Shown here one piece after another: positions 53,119 to 61,823 of a stretch of 64,000 nt of DNA. The DNA comes from Scatosoma sp045576335. GTDB taxonomy: Bacteria > Bacillota > Clostridia > Christensenellales > Borkfalkiaceae. The translations under genes and the position numbers were made by a program. The stretch is from assembly GCA_045576335.1 (NCBI GenBank), contig JAZNGH010000047.1, positions 1 to 64,000 on the forward strand, given 5' to 3'. Within the stretch, counting starts at the first letter, position 1. The number at the start of each line of letters is the position of its first letter. The notes beneath the pieces were generated by a model. That model was not told the origin of the DNA. It saw nothing but the letters and a program-made list of their open reading frames with translations, and did not search any database.

Positions 53119-54693
53119 ATGTTACAGGTAACGGGCGTTTCGCTGCAATACGGCAGCAAAAAACTTTTCGAAGACGTAAATTTGAAATTTACGAAAGGGA
53201 ATTGCTACGGTATAATCGGCGCGAACGGCGCGGGTAAATCGACATTTTTGAAGGTGCTTTCGGGAGAAATCGAGCCGCAAAAGGGCTTCGTGTCTTTGGA
53301 TAAAAACGAACGTATGTCCGTTTTGCAACAAAACCAAAATATGTACGACGACGAAACGGTGCTTCGTACCGTTATGCTCGGCTATAAAAGGCTTGTAGAG
53401 GTAATGGACGAAAAAGACGCGTTGTACGCAACCCCCGATTTTTCCGAAGAAGACGGTATTCGCGCGGCGGAGCTTGAAAGCGAATTTGCGGAAATGAACG
53501 GCTACGACGCGGAATATCAGGCAAGCCAGCTTCTCAACGCTTTGGAAATCGACGAAAGCCTGCATTACGCGCTTATGAGCGATTTGGACGCAAAACAAAA
53601 GGTTCGCGTATTGCTTGCACAGGCTCTTTTCGGCGACCCCGACGTATTGCTTTTGGACGAGCCTACCAACAACCTCGATATTAAAACGGTGCGTTGGTTG
53701 GAAAACTATTTGATGGATTTTGAAAACACGATTATCATCGTTTCGCACAACCGTCACTTCTTAAATAAGGTATGTACGAATATTTGCGACGTGGATTTCG
53801 GTAAAATCAATATGTACGTAGGCAACTACGATTTCTGGTATCAAACGAGCCAGCTTCTTGCCCGTCAACAAAAGGAACAGAACAAAAAAGCCGAACAGCG
53901 CGCAAAAGAATTACAGGAATTTATTGCTCGCTTTGCCGCAAACGCGTCCAAATCCCGTCAGGCAACTTCCCGTAAGAAAGAGCTTGAAAAACTGACGATC
54001 AACGATTTCAAACCTTCGCTTCGTAAGTATCCGTATATCGATTTCAAATTCGAAAAGGATATCGGAAACGATATTCTTATCGTGGAGGATTTGACGAAAG
54101 AAGGGTATTTCAAAAATCTTTCCTTTACGGTACAAAGAGATGAAAAAATCGGCATAGTTTCGGATAAAAGCACGACGGTCACTATGCTTTACGACATTTT
54201 GCTTGGGAAAGAACAGCCCGATGCGGGTACGGTCAAATGGGGTAAAACCATTTCCGTTTCCTATTTCCCGCAAAACAATAACGAGTATTTCCAAGGCTGT
54301 GACCTTAATCTCGTAGAATGGCTTTCACAGTTTTCTTCCGACCATTACGAGGAATATCTCCGCGGTTGGTTGGGCAGAATGCTCTTTTCGGGCGAAGAGG
54401 CCCTTAAAAAAGCAAAGGTCTTGTCTGGTGGAGAAAAGGTGCGCTGTATGCTTGCAAAAATGATGTTGGAGGGGAGCAATTTCCTCGTATTCGACGAGCC
54501 GACCAACCACCTCGACCTTGAATCGATTACCGCGCTTAACAACGGGTTAAGTCATTATCGCGGCTGTATGCTCTTAACCTCGCACGACCAAGAGCTTATG
54601 AACACCGTTGCCAACCGTATTATCGAAATCAACGAAACGAAAACGTATGACCGTCAAGTAACTTACGACGAATATATCGACGAAACTACCTGA
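53119..54693 (+). CDS. ABC-F family ATPase (YbiT-like)
   Basis: 524 residues, two ATP-binding cassettes, no membrane part. NBD1: Walker A GANGAGKST, Walker B VLLLDEPTNNLD, but its signature reads SDLDAKQK instead of LSGGQ. NBD2: good signature LSGGEK and Walker B FLVFDEPTNHLD, but its Walker A reads VSDKSTTV instead of GxxGxGKST. Only one composite ATP site is complete. A charged linker (250-300) joins the domains. ABC-F proteins act on the ribosome E site. Confidence 0.92.
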   Translation: MLQVTGVSLQYGSKKLFEDVNLKFTKGNCYGIIGANGAGKSTFLKVLSGEIEPQKGFVSLDKNERMSVLQQNQNMYDDETVLRTVMLGYKRLVEVMDEKDALYATPDFSEEDGIRAAELESEFAEMNGYDAEYQASQLLNALEIDESLHYALMSDLDAKQKVRVLLAQALFGDPDVLLLDEPTNNLDIKTVRWLENYLMDFENTIIIVSHNRHFLNKVCTNICDVDFGKINMYVGNYDFWYQTSQLLARQQKEQNKKAEQRAKELQEFIARFAANASKSRQATSRKKELEKLTINDFKPSLRKYPYIDFKFEKDIGNDILIVEDLTKEGYFKNLSFTVQRDEKIGIVSDKSTTVTMLYDILLGKEQPDAGTVKWGKTISVSYFPQNNNEYFQGCDLNLVEWLSQFSSDHYEEYLRGWLGRMLFSGEEALKKAKVLSGGEKVRCMLAKMMLEGSNFLVFDEPTNHLDLESITALNNGLSHYRGCMLLTSHDQELMNTVANRIIEINETKTYDRQVTYDEYIDETT

Positions 54694-54729
54694 TTTTTCG
54701 TATATTTTATTCTTTCGACAATATTTGAT

Positions 54730-54798
54730 ATTATTTTACAATATTATACAAAAATTAAAATTATTTTTCAAAATTATTTTGGAATATTGTAAAATAAT
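54730..54798. promoter_or_regulatory. Pair of inverted 16-bp sites before the spo0A-like gene
   Basis: ATTATTTTACAATATT (54730-54745) and its exact reverse complement (54783-54798), 37 bp apart in AT-rich DNA. The second ends 2 bases before the -35 box. Candidate regulator-binding or looping operator. Confidence 0.6.
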
Positions 54799-54800
54799 GC

Positions 54801-54829
54801 TTTACAACATAAAATTTTTGTAGTATAAT
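54801..54829 (+). promoter_or_regulatory. Promoter of the spo0A-like gene
   Basis: TTTACA (54801-54806), a 17-bp spacer and consensus TATAAT (54824-54829). Just downstream TTTGTCAAACG resembles a 0A box, so self-regulation is possible. Confidence 0.72.
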
Positions 54830-54885
54830 AGGTTTTGTCAAACGACGAGTTTGGCGAAATCTATTATTTTTTAAGGAGTTTTGTT

Positions 54886-55647
54886 ATGAAAGCATATTCA
54901 GTTATCGTATTAGAATCGAACGTAGCGGTGCTGGAACAACTGAAAACGGCAATTGAGGAGAGCAAGGAGTTCAGCGTTTCATACGCAGGTGACGACGGTG
55001 ATGAAGGGATTGCACAAATATTGAACTGTAAACCCGATTTGGTCGTAATTAGTATGTTCTTAAAGGGAACGGACGGGTGCGGGGTTATTCGTACCGTAAA
55101 AAAGACTTGGGCGGATACGAAAATTGTGGCGACGGGGATTTCCAACGACGAGCTTATCGAAAAGGCAATGGCGGAGGGTGCGTCCTATTATTTGGTAAAG
55201 CCTTTTTCCGTTCAAACGGCAATAGAGCGTTTCCGCGAACTTATGAAGAACAAGCATAGTCCCGCAAAAGATTGTACGGTGAATAAGCGTAAACCTGTTA
55301 CGGTAGACGAAAAAATCAGCGAAATTTTCATTTCCATAGGTATACCGCCGCATATCAAGGGTTACGGTTATTTGCGCGAGGGGATTAAAATGACGATTGA
55401 AAGACCGAACGTTATCAATAGCGTTACGAAGGAATTATATCCTTCCATTGCGGAGAAGTTTTCTACGACACCGAGCAAAGTGGAACGTGCGGTACGCCAC
55501 GCAATCGAGGTTGCGTGGAATAGAGGTAGAATAGACGCTATCAACGCAATTTTCGGGGCAAGGATATATCTTGGTACGGAAAAACCGACCAACAGCGAAT
55601 TTATTGCGCTCGTTGCGGACAAGCTTATTTTAGAAAGTATGATGTAA
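54886..55647 (+). CDS. Spo0A-like response regulator with degenerate receiver
   Basis: 253 residues from ATG 54886 (AAGGAG just upstream), compared with 267 for Bacillus subtilis Spo0A. The C-terminal DNA-binding domain is clearly Spo0A_C (ISIGIPPHIKGYGYLREGI, FSTTPSKVERAVRHAIEVAW). The receiver keeps Thr83 and Lys105, but the acidic pair is Glu10-Ser11 and the phospho-acceptor position 56 is Ser (PDLVVISMF in place of LVLDI). Aspartyl phosphorylation therefore looks impossible. It could be controlled by level, dimerisation or another modification. No companion kinase nearby. Confidence 0.9.
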   Translation: MKAYSVIVLESNVAVLEQLKTAIEESKEFSVSYAGDDGDEGIAQILNCKPDLVVISMFLKGTDGCGVIRTVKKTWADTKIVATGISNDELIEKAMAEGASYYLVKPFSVQTAIERFRELMKNKHSPAKDCTVNKRKPVTVDEKISEIFISIGIPPHIKGYGYLREGIKMTIERPNVINSVTKELYPSIAEKFSTTPSKVERAVRHAIEVAWNRGRIDAINAIFGARIYLGTEKPTNSEFIALVADKLILESMM

Positions 55648-55650
55648 AGA

Positions 55651-55681
55651 AGAACGGCTACAAAACGTAGCCGTTCTTTTA
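55651..55681. terminator. Bidirectional terminator between spo0A-like gene and groEL
   Basis: A perfect 11-bp stem (55651-55661 with 55667-55677) and T-run. It lies between convergent genes. Confidence 0.88.
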
Positions 55682-55705
55682 CATAAGGAGGTATTTGGAA
55701 AATTA

Positions 55706-57334
55706 TCAATACATACCGCCCATATCACCGCCAGCAGGAGGCATAGGTGCGGGAGGGGTAGGGATATCCGTTACAATGCTTTCCGTCGTAAGAAGGGTGG
55801 AGGCAACGGATGCTGCGTTTTGCAATACCGAACGGGTGACCTTCGTCGGGTCGATAATACCGCAATCCACCATATCGCAATATTTGTTATTGAGCGCGTC
55901 GAAGCCGTAGTTTGCTTTCTTGGAGGAAAGGACTTTATCTACGATAACCGAGCCGTCAAGCCCCGCGTTTTTCGCAATTTGTCTAATCGGCTCTTCCAAG
56001 GCTTTCAAAACGATAGCCGCACCCGTCTTTTCGTCGCCGTTAAGACTTGCAACCAACTTTTTAACGGTAGGTACAGCCGAAAGGAGTGCGCTACCGCCGC
56101 CAGGCACGTAGCCTTCTTCAACTGCTGCTCTCGTTGCCGCCAACGCGTCGTCGATACGGAGCTTCTTTTCTTTCATTTCCACTTCCGTCGCCGCGCCAAC
56201 GCTAATAACGGCTACGCCGCCTGCAAGCTTTGCAAGACGTTCTTGCAATTTTTCACGGTCGTAATCGGATTTAGTTTCCGCAATTTGTGATTTAATAGAA
56301 GCAATACGCGCTTTGATATCTTCCGCGCTACCAACGCCACCTACGATGGTGGTGTTTTCTTTGTCTACGCGTACGCTCGTCGCTCTACCGAGCATATCGG
56401 GCGTAACGTCCTTAAATTCAATACCGAGGTCGGAGGAGATGACTTCGCCGCCTGTAAGCACAGCGATATCGCGGAGCATTTCTTTTCTTCTGTCGCCAAA
56501 GCCAGGGGCTTTAACGGCAACAGAATTGAATACGCCTTTAAGCTTGTTTACGATCAAAGCAGCAAGCGCGTCGCCCTCGACGTCCTCGGCAATAATCAAA
56601 AGTTTTGCGCCTTGCTGTGCGAGAGGCTCGATAACGGGCAGGATTTCCTGTAAGCTGGAAATTTTCTTGTCGGTGATAAGGATATACGGATTTTCAAGCA
56701 CGGCTTCCATTTTATCCGTGTTGGTAACCATATACGCGGAAGCGTAACCACGGTCGAACTGCATACCTTCGACGGTGGAAAGCTCGGTGTTCATAGATTT
56801 GCCTTCTTCTACGGTGATAACGCCGTCTTTTCCAACGATTTCCATTGCCTTTGCAATCAATGCGCCGACTTCGGGGTCGCCCGCGGAAATGGATGCGGTT
56901 TGTTCGATTGCTTTGTTGCTTTCTACGGATTTGGAAATACTCTTCAAATGCGCTACGGTTGCTTCAACTGCTTTTTTGATACCGTCCTTCAAAATGACGG
57001 GGTTTGCGCCTGCCGCAAGGTTTTTCAAGCCCTCGCGCACGATTGCTTGTGCCAAAACGACAGCAGTCGTCGTACCGTCGCCTGCAACGTCGTTGGTTTT
57101 TGTGGAAACCTCTTTCACAAGCTGTGCACCCATATTTTCGAACGGGTCGTTCAGCTCGATTTCCTTTGCAATCGTCACGCCGTCGTTGGTGATAAGGGGC
57201 GCGCCGAATTTCTTGTCGAGAACGACGTTTCTGCCCTTAGGACCAAGGGTAATTTTAACGGTGTCGGCGAGTACGTTTACGCCTGCCTCCAACGCTTTTC
57301 TTGCTTCTTCTCCGTATTTAATCTGTTTAGCCAT
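55706..57334 (-). CDS. groEL: Chaperonin GroEL
   Basis: 542 residues, canonical (starts MAKQIKYGEEARKALEAG, contains GPKGRNVVLDKKFGAP and DGTTTAVVLAQAI, and ends in a Gly/Met-rich GGDMGGMY tail). Forms the double ring that folds proteins with GroES. Downstream of groES with a 27-base gap and RBS GGAG. Confidence 0.98.
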   Translation of the reverse strand: MAKQIKYGEEARKALEAGVNVLADTVKITLGPKGRNVVLDKKFGAPLITNDGVTIAKEIELNDPFENMGAQLVKEVSTKTNDVAGDGTTTAVVLAQAIVREGLKNLAAGANPVILKDGIKKAVEATVAHLKSISKSVESNKAIEQTASISAGDPEVGALIAKAMEIVGKDGVITVEEGKSMNTELSTVEGMQFDRGYASAYMVTNTDKMEAVLENPYILITDKKISSLQEILPVIEPLAQQGAKLLIIAEDVEGDALAALIVNKLKGVFNSVAVKAPGFGDRRKEMLRDIAVLTGGEVISSDLGIEFKDVTPDMLGRATSVRVDKENTTIVGGVGSAEDIKARIASIKSQIAETKSDYDREKLQERLAKLAGGVAVISVGAATEVEMKEKKLRIDDALAATRAAVEEGYVPGGGSALLSAVPTVKKLVASLNGDEKTGAAIVLKALEEPIRQIAKNAGLDGSVIVDKVLSSKKANYGFDALNNKYCDMVDCGIIDPTKVTRSVLQNAASVASTLLTTESIVTDIPTPPAPMPPAGGDMGGMY

Positions 57335-57361
57335 TTTTTTGTTCTCCTTAACGATTTATTT

Positions 57362-57649
57362 TTAGTCCTCAACGATTGCGAGAATATCGCTTTGCTTAAT
57401 AATCGTGAATTCTTTGCCGTCTATCTTGAAATTAGAGCCTGCATAGTTAGAGCAAAGCACTTTATCGCCGACCTTTACCTGCATAACGATTTCTTTACCG
57501 TCGATAACACCGCCGGGTCCGACGGCAACGACCTGACAGGTCTGGGGCTTTTCTTGTGCCGAAGAGGGGAGATAAAATCCGCTCTTGGTTTTTTCTTCAA
57601 TCGTTACGCTTTCAATAACGACTTTGTCGAATAAAGGTTTGATGTTCAT
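57362..57649 (-). CDS. groES: Co-chaperonin GroES
   Basis: 95 residues (MNIKPLFDKVVIESV..., mobile loop KTKSGFYLPSSAQEKPQ, PGGVIDGKEI). Lid of GroEL. First gene of the operon; GGAGG precedes its start. Confidence 0.97.
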   Translation of the reverse strand: MNIKPLFDKVVIESVTIEEKTKSGFYLPSSAQEKPQTCQVVAVGPGGVIDGKEIVMQVKVGDKVLCSNYAGSNFKIDGKEFTIIKQSDILAIVED

Positions 57650-57704
57650 AAAAATATCCTCCGAAAATTCAGCGTTTCAAACGCCTCGTATTTTGCACGA
57701 TTAT

Positions 57705-57732
57705 ATTATAAACGCTTTTTTCCGTCCGTCAA
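57705..57732 (-). promoter_or_regulatory. groESL promoter, without a CIRCE element
   Basis: On the minus strand, TTGACG (57727-57732), a 16-bp spacer and TATAAT (57705-57710). A small palindrome GCGTTTGAAACGC (about 57671-57684) lies in the leader. The HrcA site (TTAGCACTC-N9-GAGTGCTAA) is absent. Confidence 0.68.
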
Positions 57733-57817
57733 ACAAAAATAAGCAAAAAAAATGGAAAAATTTGTTCTAATTTTTTTATGGAAAGCAAACTTGGGGCAAA
57801 AAACACATTTCAAAGCA

Positions 57818-57846
57818 TTGCATTTCCTAAAAAAAAGTGATATAAT
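57818..57846 (+). promoter_or_regulatory. Promoter of the dCMP deaminase operon
   Basis: TTGCAT (57818-57823), a 17-bp spacer and TATAAT (57841-57846). Confidence 0.7.
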
Positions 57847-57882
57847 AGACGATGGATACGAATGATAAAAAGGAGATAGAAT

Positions 57883-58335
57883 ATGATGGACAGATGGGAT
57901 AGGCGTTTTATGCAGCTGACGGAAACGGTCGCTACGTGGTCGAGCTGTTTTCAGGAAAACAGACACGTCGGCGCGGTAATCGTCAAGGATAAACGCGTAA
58001 TGACTACGGGCTATAACGGCGCGCCTTCGGGAATTAAAAGCTGTGAAGAAAAGGGCGAATGCTTACGCCGTAAATTGAATATCCCCAGCGGTACGAAGCA
58101 CGAGCTGTGTTTTGCCGTACACGCAGAACAGAACGCCATTATTCAAGCGGCGAAATGCGGCATCCATATCAACGGCGCAACGCTGTATTGCACCCATCAG
58201 CCTTGCGTAATTTGTGCAAAAATGATAATCAACGCGGGCATTTGTCGCGTGGTGTACAAAAACGGCTACCCCGACGAATTTTCTATGCAGCTTTTTGAAG
58301 AAGCCAACGTAAAAGTGGAAAAATATGAAGAATAA
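57883..58335 (+). CDS. Deoxycytidylate deaminase
   Basis: 150 residues. Zinc motifs HAE (in AVHAEQNAI) and PCVIC, plus the dCMP-deaminase insert with extra Cys/His. ComEB-like. Makes dUMP from dCMP for thymidylate synthesis. Starts MMDRWD; either Met could be used. Confidence 0.93.
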   Translation: MMDRWDRRFMQLTETVATWSSCFQENRHVGAVIVKDKRVMTTGYNGAPSGIKSCEEKGECLRRKLNIPSGTKHELCFAVHAEQNAIIQAAKCGIHINGATLYCTHQPCVICAKMIINAGICRVVYKNGYPDEFSMQLFEEANVKVEKYEE

Positions 58336-58350
58336 TGAAAGGAAGAGAAT

Positions 58351-58872
58351 ATGAATAAACCTATTATTACATTTGAAATGGAAAACGGCAAAACTTTTAA
58401 GGCGGAGCTTTACCCCGAAAAAGCCCCCAACACGGTCAATAACTTTCTGTCCCTCGTAAAAAAAGGATATTACGACGGACTGATTTTTCACCGCGTTATC
58501 GCGGGCTTTATGATACAGGGCGGCGACCCCAACGGTACGGGAACGGGCGGTCCTGGGTATCATATCAAAGGCGAGTTCGCCTCAAACGGCTTTAAGCAAA
58601 ACGATATCGCGCACGTTCGCGGCGTGTTGTCTATGGCAAGAGCGCAACACCCTGACTCCGCGGGCTCACAGTTTTTCGTAATGCACGAGGACGCAAACTA
58701 CCTCGACGGGCAGTACGCGGCGTTTGGGAAAGTAATCGAGGGTATGGAAACGGTGGACGAGATTGCCAACGTGAAAACGGATTGGGGCGATCGTCCTTAC
58801 GAAACGCAAAAAATGAAAAAGGTTACGGCGGAAACGTTCGGCGTGGAATACGACGAGCCCGTTAAAGCCTAA
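58351..58872 (+). CDS. Cyclophilin-type peptidyl-prolyl isomerase
   Basis: 173 residues, cytosolic. FHRVIAGFMIQGGDPNGTGTGGPGY, SMARAQHPDSAGSQFFVM and FGKVIEGMETVDEIA are classic cyclophilin motifs with the catalytic Arg in FHRV. RBS GGAAG. Sits between the deaminase and purB. Confidence 0.95.
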   Translation: MNKPIITFEMENGKTFKAELYPEKAPNTVNNFLSLVKKGYYDGLIFHRVIAGFMIQGGDPNGTGTGGPGYHIKGEFASNGFKQNDIAHVRGVLSMARAQHPDSAGSQFFVMHEDANYLDGQYAAFGKVIEGMETVDEIANVKTDWGDRPYETQKMKKVTAETFGVEYDEPVKA

Positions 58873-58886
58873 CGAGAGGTATGAAT

Positions 58887-60323
58887 ATGACGGATAATAG
58901 CATTTACACGAACCCTTTGATTACGCGTTACGCAAGCAAGGAAATGCAGCACGCGTTTTCGGACGAAAAACGCTTTAAGCTTTGGAGAAAGCTTTGGATT
59001 GCTTTGGCGGAATCGGAAATGGAGCTTGGGCTTAATGTTACCCAAGAACAGGTGGACGACCTTAAAGCCTATGCGGACGAAATCGATTACGAGCTTGCGG
59101 CAAAGTTCGAAAGAGAGGTTCGTCACGACGTTATGGCGCACGTACACGCTTACGGTGCGTATGCGAAAAAGGCAATGCCTATCATTCACCTTGGCGCAAC
59201 GAGCTGTTTTGTAAATTGCAACGCCGAAGCAATTATGCTCGACGATGCGCTTGATATCGTATTGAAAAAGCTCGTCAACGTAATGGACAAGCTTAAAAAG
59301 TTTGCCTTGCAATATAAAGATATGCCGACGCTCGGCTTTACGCATTTACAGCCCGCACAGCTGACTACGGTGGGCAAGCGCGCAACGCTTTGGCTGCAAG
59401 ATTTGGAAATGGATTACGAAAATCTGATGAATGCGAAAGCGCATATCAAATTGCGCGGCGTGAAGGGCACGACGGGTACGCAAGCAAGCTTTATGGAGCT
59501 GTTCGACGGCGACGAGAATAAAGTCAAGGAGCTTGAAAAACGCGTCGTTTCCAAGCTTGGCTACGATAAAGTATACGGCGTTACGGGACAGACGTATCCT
59601 CGAAAGCTCGATTATAATATTTTGTCCGTACTTTCGCAAATCGCGCAAAGCGCGTACAAATTCTCCAACGATATTCGTATTTTACAGAATATGAAAGAGA
59701 TTGAAGAACCGTTTGAGAAAAAGCAAATCGGTTCGTCTGCAATGGCGTATAAACGCAATCCTATGCGCTCCGAGCGTATCGGCTCGCTTGCAAGATACGT
59801 CGTATCTTTGCCTATGAACAGCGCGCTGACGGCTTCCACGCAATGGTTTGAGAGAACCTTGGACGATTCGGCAAACCGTCGTATCGTCAACGCACAGGCG
59901 TTTTTGTCCGTAGACGCTATTCTCAATATTTATATGAACGTCGCGGAAAACCTCGTCGTTTACGATAAGGTCATTGCAAAGCACATTCGCGCGGAGCTGC
60001 CCTTTATGGCGACGGAAAATATCATAATGGCGTGCGTAAAGGCGGGCGGCAGCCGTCAAGAATTGCACGAGCGTATCCGCGTATTGTCTATGGAGGCGGG
60101 GAAACACGTCAAAGTAGAGGGTTTGGATAACAATTTGATTGATTTGATCAAGCAAGACGATATGTTTAAGCCCGTTTGGTCACAGCTCGACGAGATTTTA
60201 GACGCGAAGAAATTTATCGGCAGAGCGCCGTCGCAAGTATGCGAATTTATCGCAAACGAGATTGAGCCTATTTTGAATAAACACGCCGATTTGCTCGGCG
60301 AAAAGGGCGACGTTCGCGTTTAA
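58887..60323 (+). CDS. purB: Adenylosuccinate lyase
   Basis: 478 residues from ATG 58887 (GAGAGG 7 bases upstream; the ATG at 58881 is only one base from the RBS). Signature SSAMAYKRNPMRSE around 275-288, and GATSCFVNCNAE and TTGTQASF motifs. Two steps in purine synthesis. Homotetramer, normal length. Confidence 0.95.
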   Translation: MTDNSIYTNPLITRYASKEMQHAFSDEKRFKLWRKLWIALAESEMELGLNVTQEQVDDLKAYADEIDYELAAKFEREVRHDVMAHVHAYGAYAKKAMPIIHLGATSCFVNCNAEAIMLDDALDIVLKKLVNVMDKLKKFALQYKDMPTLGFTHLQPAQLTTVGKRATLWLQDLEMDYENLMNAKAHIKLRGVKGTTGTQASFMELFDGDENKVKELEKRVVSKLGYDKVYGVTGQTYPRKLDYNILSVLSQIAQSAYKFSNDIRILQNMKEIEEPFEKKQIGSSAMAYKRNPMRSERIGSLARYVVSLPMNSALTASTQWFERTLDDSANRRIVNAQAFLSVDAILNIYMNVAENLVVYDKVIAKHIRAELPFMATENIIMACVKAGGSRQELHERIRVLSMEAGKHVKVEGLDNNLIDLIKQDDMFKPVWSQLDEILDAKKFIGRAPSQVCEFIANEIEPILNKHADLLGEKGDVRV

Positions 60324-60344
60324 CCGTAAAAAAGGTGGGATATT

Positions 60345-61067
60345 ATGATTTACGATATTGCGGGACTCCGCATTTCCATTGAAAACAGATGCCGTTTTAC
60401 AGAGGAATTTTGTAAGGTGTATCTTTCCGAAGATCAAGCTTCTACTTGCGATATTACCGTTTCCGTTACGAACGAGGAGTTTTACGAGGAAAAAAACGCA
60501 AGCGAACAACCTTTTTCGGACGGATATATTGAAAATATATGCTTGTACCGTAATATTTGCCGTAAATTACCCGTATTAAACCGTATGCTTTTGCATGCCG
60601 CGGTTCTTGAATATAAAGGAAGCGGCTACGCTTTTTTGGGTAGAAGCGGTACGGGAAAATCTACGCATACGGGGCTTTGGTTGAAGCATCTTGACGGAAC
60701 AAAAATCGTAAACGGTGATAAACCCATTTTGCAGGCAACGGAAAACGGTTTTATCGCATACGGTACGCCGTGGATGGGTAAAGAGGGCTTGGGCTATAAC
60801 GCTTCCGTGCCTTTGAAAGGGCTTTGCTTTTTGGAGCAGGCAAAAGAAAACACCGTTCGCCGTCTTTCTCCCCAAGAAGCGGCTACGCGGATTTTCTCGC
60901 AAATCCTCTTCCCCGAGGACGAAGAAAACGCCGCGAGAACGTTGGAGCTTACCGATAAGCTCGTACGGCAAACGCCTGCATTCGTACTTGGGTGTACCAT
61001 TTCCGAAGAAGCGGTCAAAACCTCTTTCGAGGCATTGACGGGCGAAAAATATATAAGCAAAATATAA
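60345..61067 (+). CDS. HprK-like serine kinase of a peptide-type cassette
   Basis: 240 residues. P-loop GRSGTGKST (around 101-109) within an HPr-kinase/PEPCK-like fold (LLHAAVLEYKGSGYAFLG, VNGDKPIL, YGTPWMGKEGLG). The N-terminal HprK domain is missing. Such stand-alone kinases occur beside PqqD-type proteins; in paeninodin-type lasso peptide clusters they phosphorylate the peptide. RBS AGGTGGG. First gene of a four-gene run, 21 bases after purB. Confidence 0.82.
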   Translation: MIYDIAGLRISIENRCRFTEEFCKVYLSEDQASTCDITVSVTNEEFYEEKNASEQPFSDGYIENICLYRNICRKLPVLNRMLLHAAVLEYKGSGYAFLGRSGTGKSTHTGLWLKHLDGTKIVNGDKPILQATENGFIAYGTPWMGKEGLGYNASVPLKGLCFLEQAKENTVRRLSPQEAATRIFSQILFPEDEENAARTLELTDKLVRQTPAFVLGCTISEEAVKTSFEALTGEKYISKI

Positions 61068-61086
61068 TAAAAGAGGGATAAATAAT

Positions 61087-61350
61087 ATGAAGATTAAAAA
61101 AGGCTTCGTGCTCCGTAACGTAGGCGGCGAATTCGTCGTCGTACCCGTGGGCGCAATGAGTAAAAATTTTCACGGTATGATAAATCTTAACGAAACGGGT
61201 GCGTTTCTTTGGGAATTTTATACGCAAGAGCATACGGTGGACGAAGGCGTAGCGGCTATGCTTGCCGAATACGACGCGGACGAAGCGATCATCCGTCGCG
61301 ACGTGGAAACGTTCGTGGATACGATTGAAAAGCAAGGATTTGCCGAGTAA
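61087..61350 (+). CDS. PqqD family peptide-recognition protein
   Basis: 87 residues. MKIKKGFVLRNVGGEFVVVP, then LNETGAFLWEFY and DVETFVDTIEKQGF: the winged-helix RRE/PqqD fold that grips leader peptides of RiPPs. Between the kinase and an S24/S26-like protein, so it may present the substrate to both. No radical SAM enzyme nearby. Confidence 0.88.
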   Translation: MKIKKGFVLRNVGGEFVVVPVGAMSKNFHGMINLNETGAFLWEFYTQEHTVDEGVAAMLAEYDADEAIIRRDVETFVDTIEKQGFAE

Positions 61351-61355
61351 GCGGT

Positions 61356-61814
61356 ATGGAACGAGAGAAATACAAGATTGAAGAAGTCTTGGCGGAAAAA
61401 GGCGTGTACGTAGGGCCGACGGTAGGCGTCAGTATGTTGCCGATGCTTAAAAACCGTCGCGACACCATCGTCGTTCGCCCGAAAACGGAACGGTTAAAGC
61501 CTTTGGACGTCGCGCTGTATAAACGCGGCGACGCTTACGTTTTACACCGCGTGTTACAGCCCGTAGAGGGCGGATATATCATTCGCGGGGATAACTGTTA
61601 TTCGGACGAGCATATTCCCGAGGACGACGTATTTGGCGTTTTAACGGAATTTTTCCGTAAGGATAAACATATTTACTGCACGGATAAAAAATATCTTCGT
61701 TACGCGAAAAACCGTGTAAAAAATTACCCTATGCGACGCTTTTTCTTACGCGTAAAGGGTAAATTGAAATCGATTGCAAAAAGGATTTTGCGCGTATTCG
61801 GATTGAAAAAATAA
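61356..61814 (+). CDS. S24/S26 signal-peptidase-like protein
   Basis: 152 residues. GVSMLPML holds the nucleophile Ser26; ALYKRGDAYVLHRV and IIRGDNCYSDE match the S26 core with a candidate Lys near 58. It lacks the N-terminal membrane anchor of signal peptidase I and has a very basic C-terminus (KRILRVFGLKK). Likely cuts a leader peptide in the cytoplasm or at the membrane face. Confidence 0.8.
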   Translation: MEREKYKIEEVLAEKGVYVGPTVGVSMLPMLKNRRDTIVVRPKTERLKPLDVALYKRGDAYVLHRVLQPVEGGYIIRGDNCYSDEHIPEDDVFGVLTEFFRKDKHIYCTDKKYLRYAKNRVKNYPMRRFFLRVKGKLKSIAKRILRVFGLKK

Positions 61815-61823
61815 GAGGAAATT

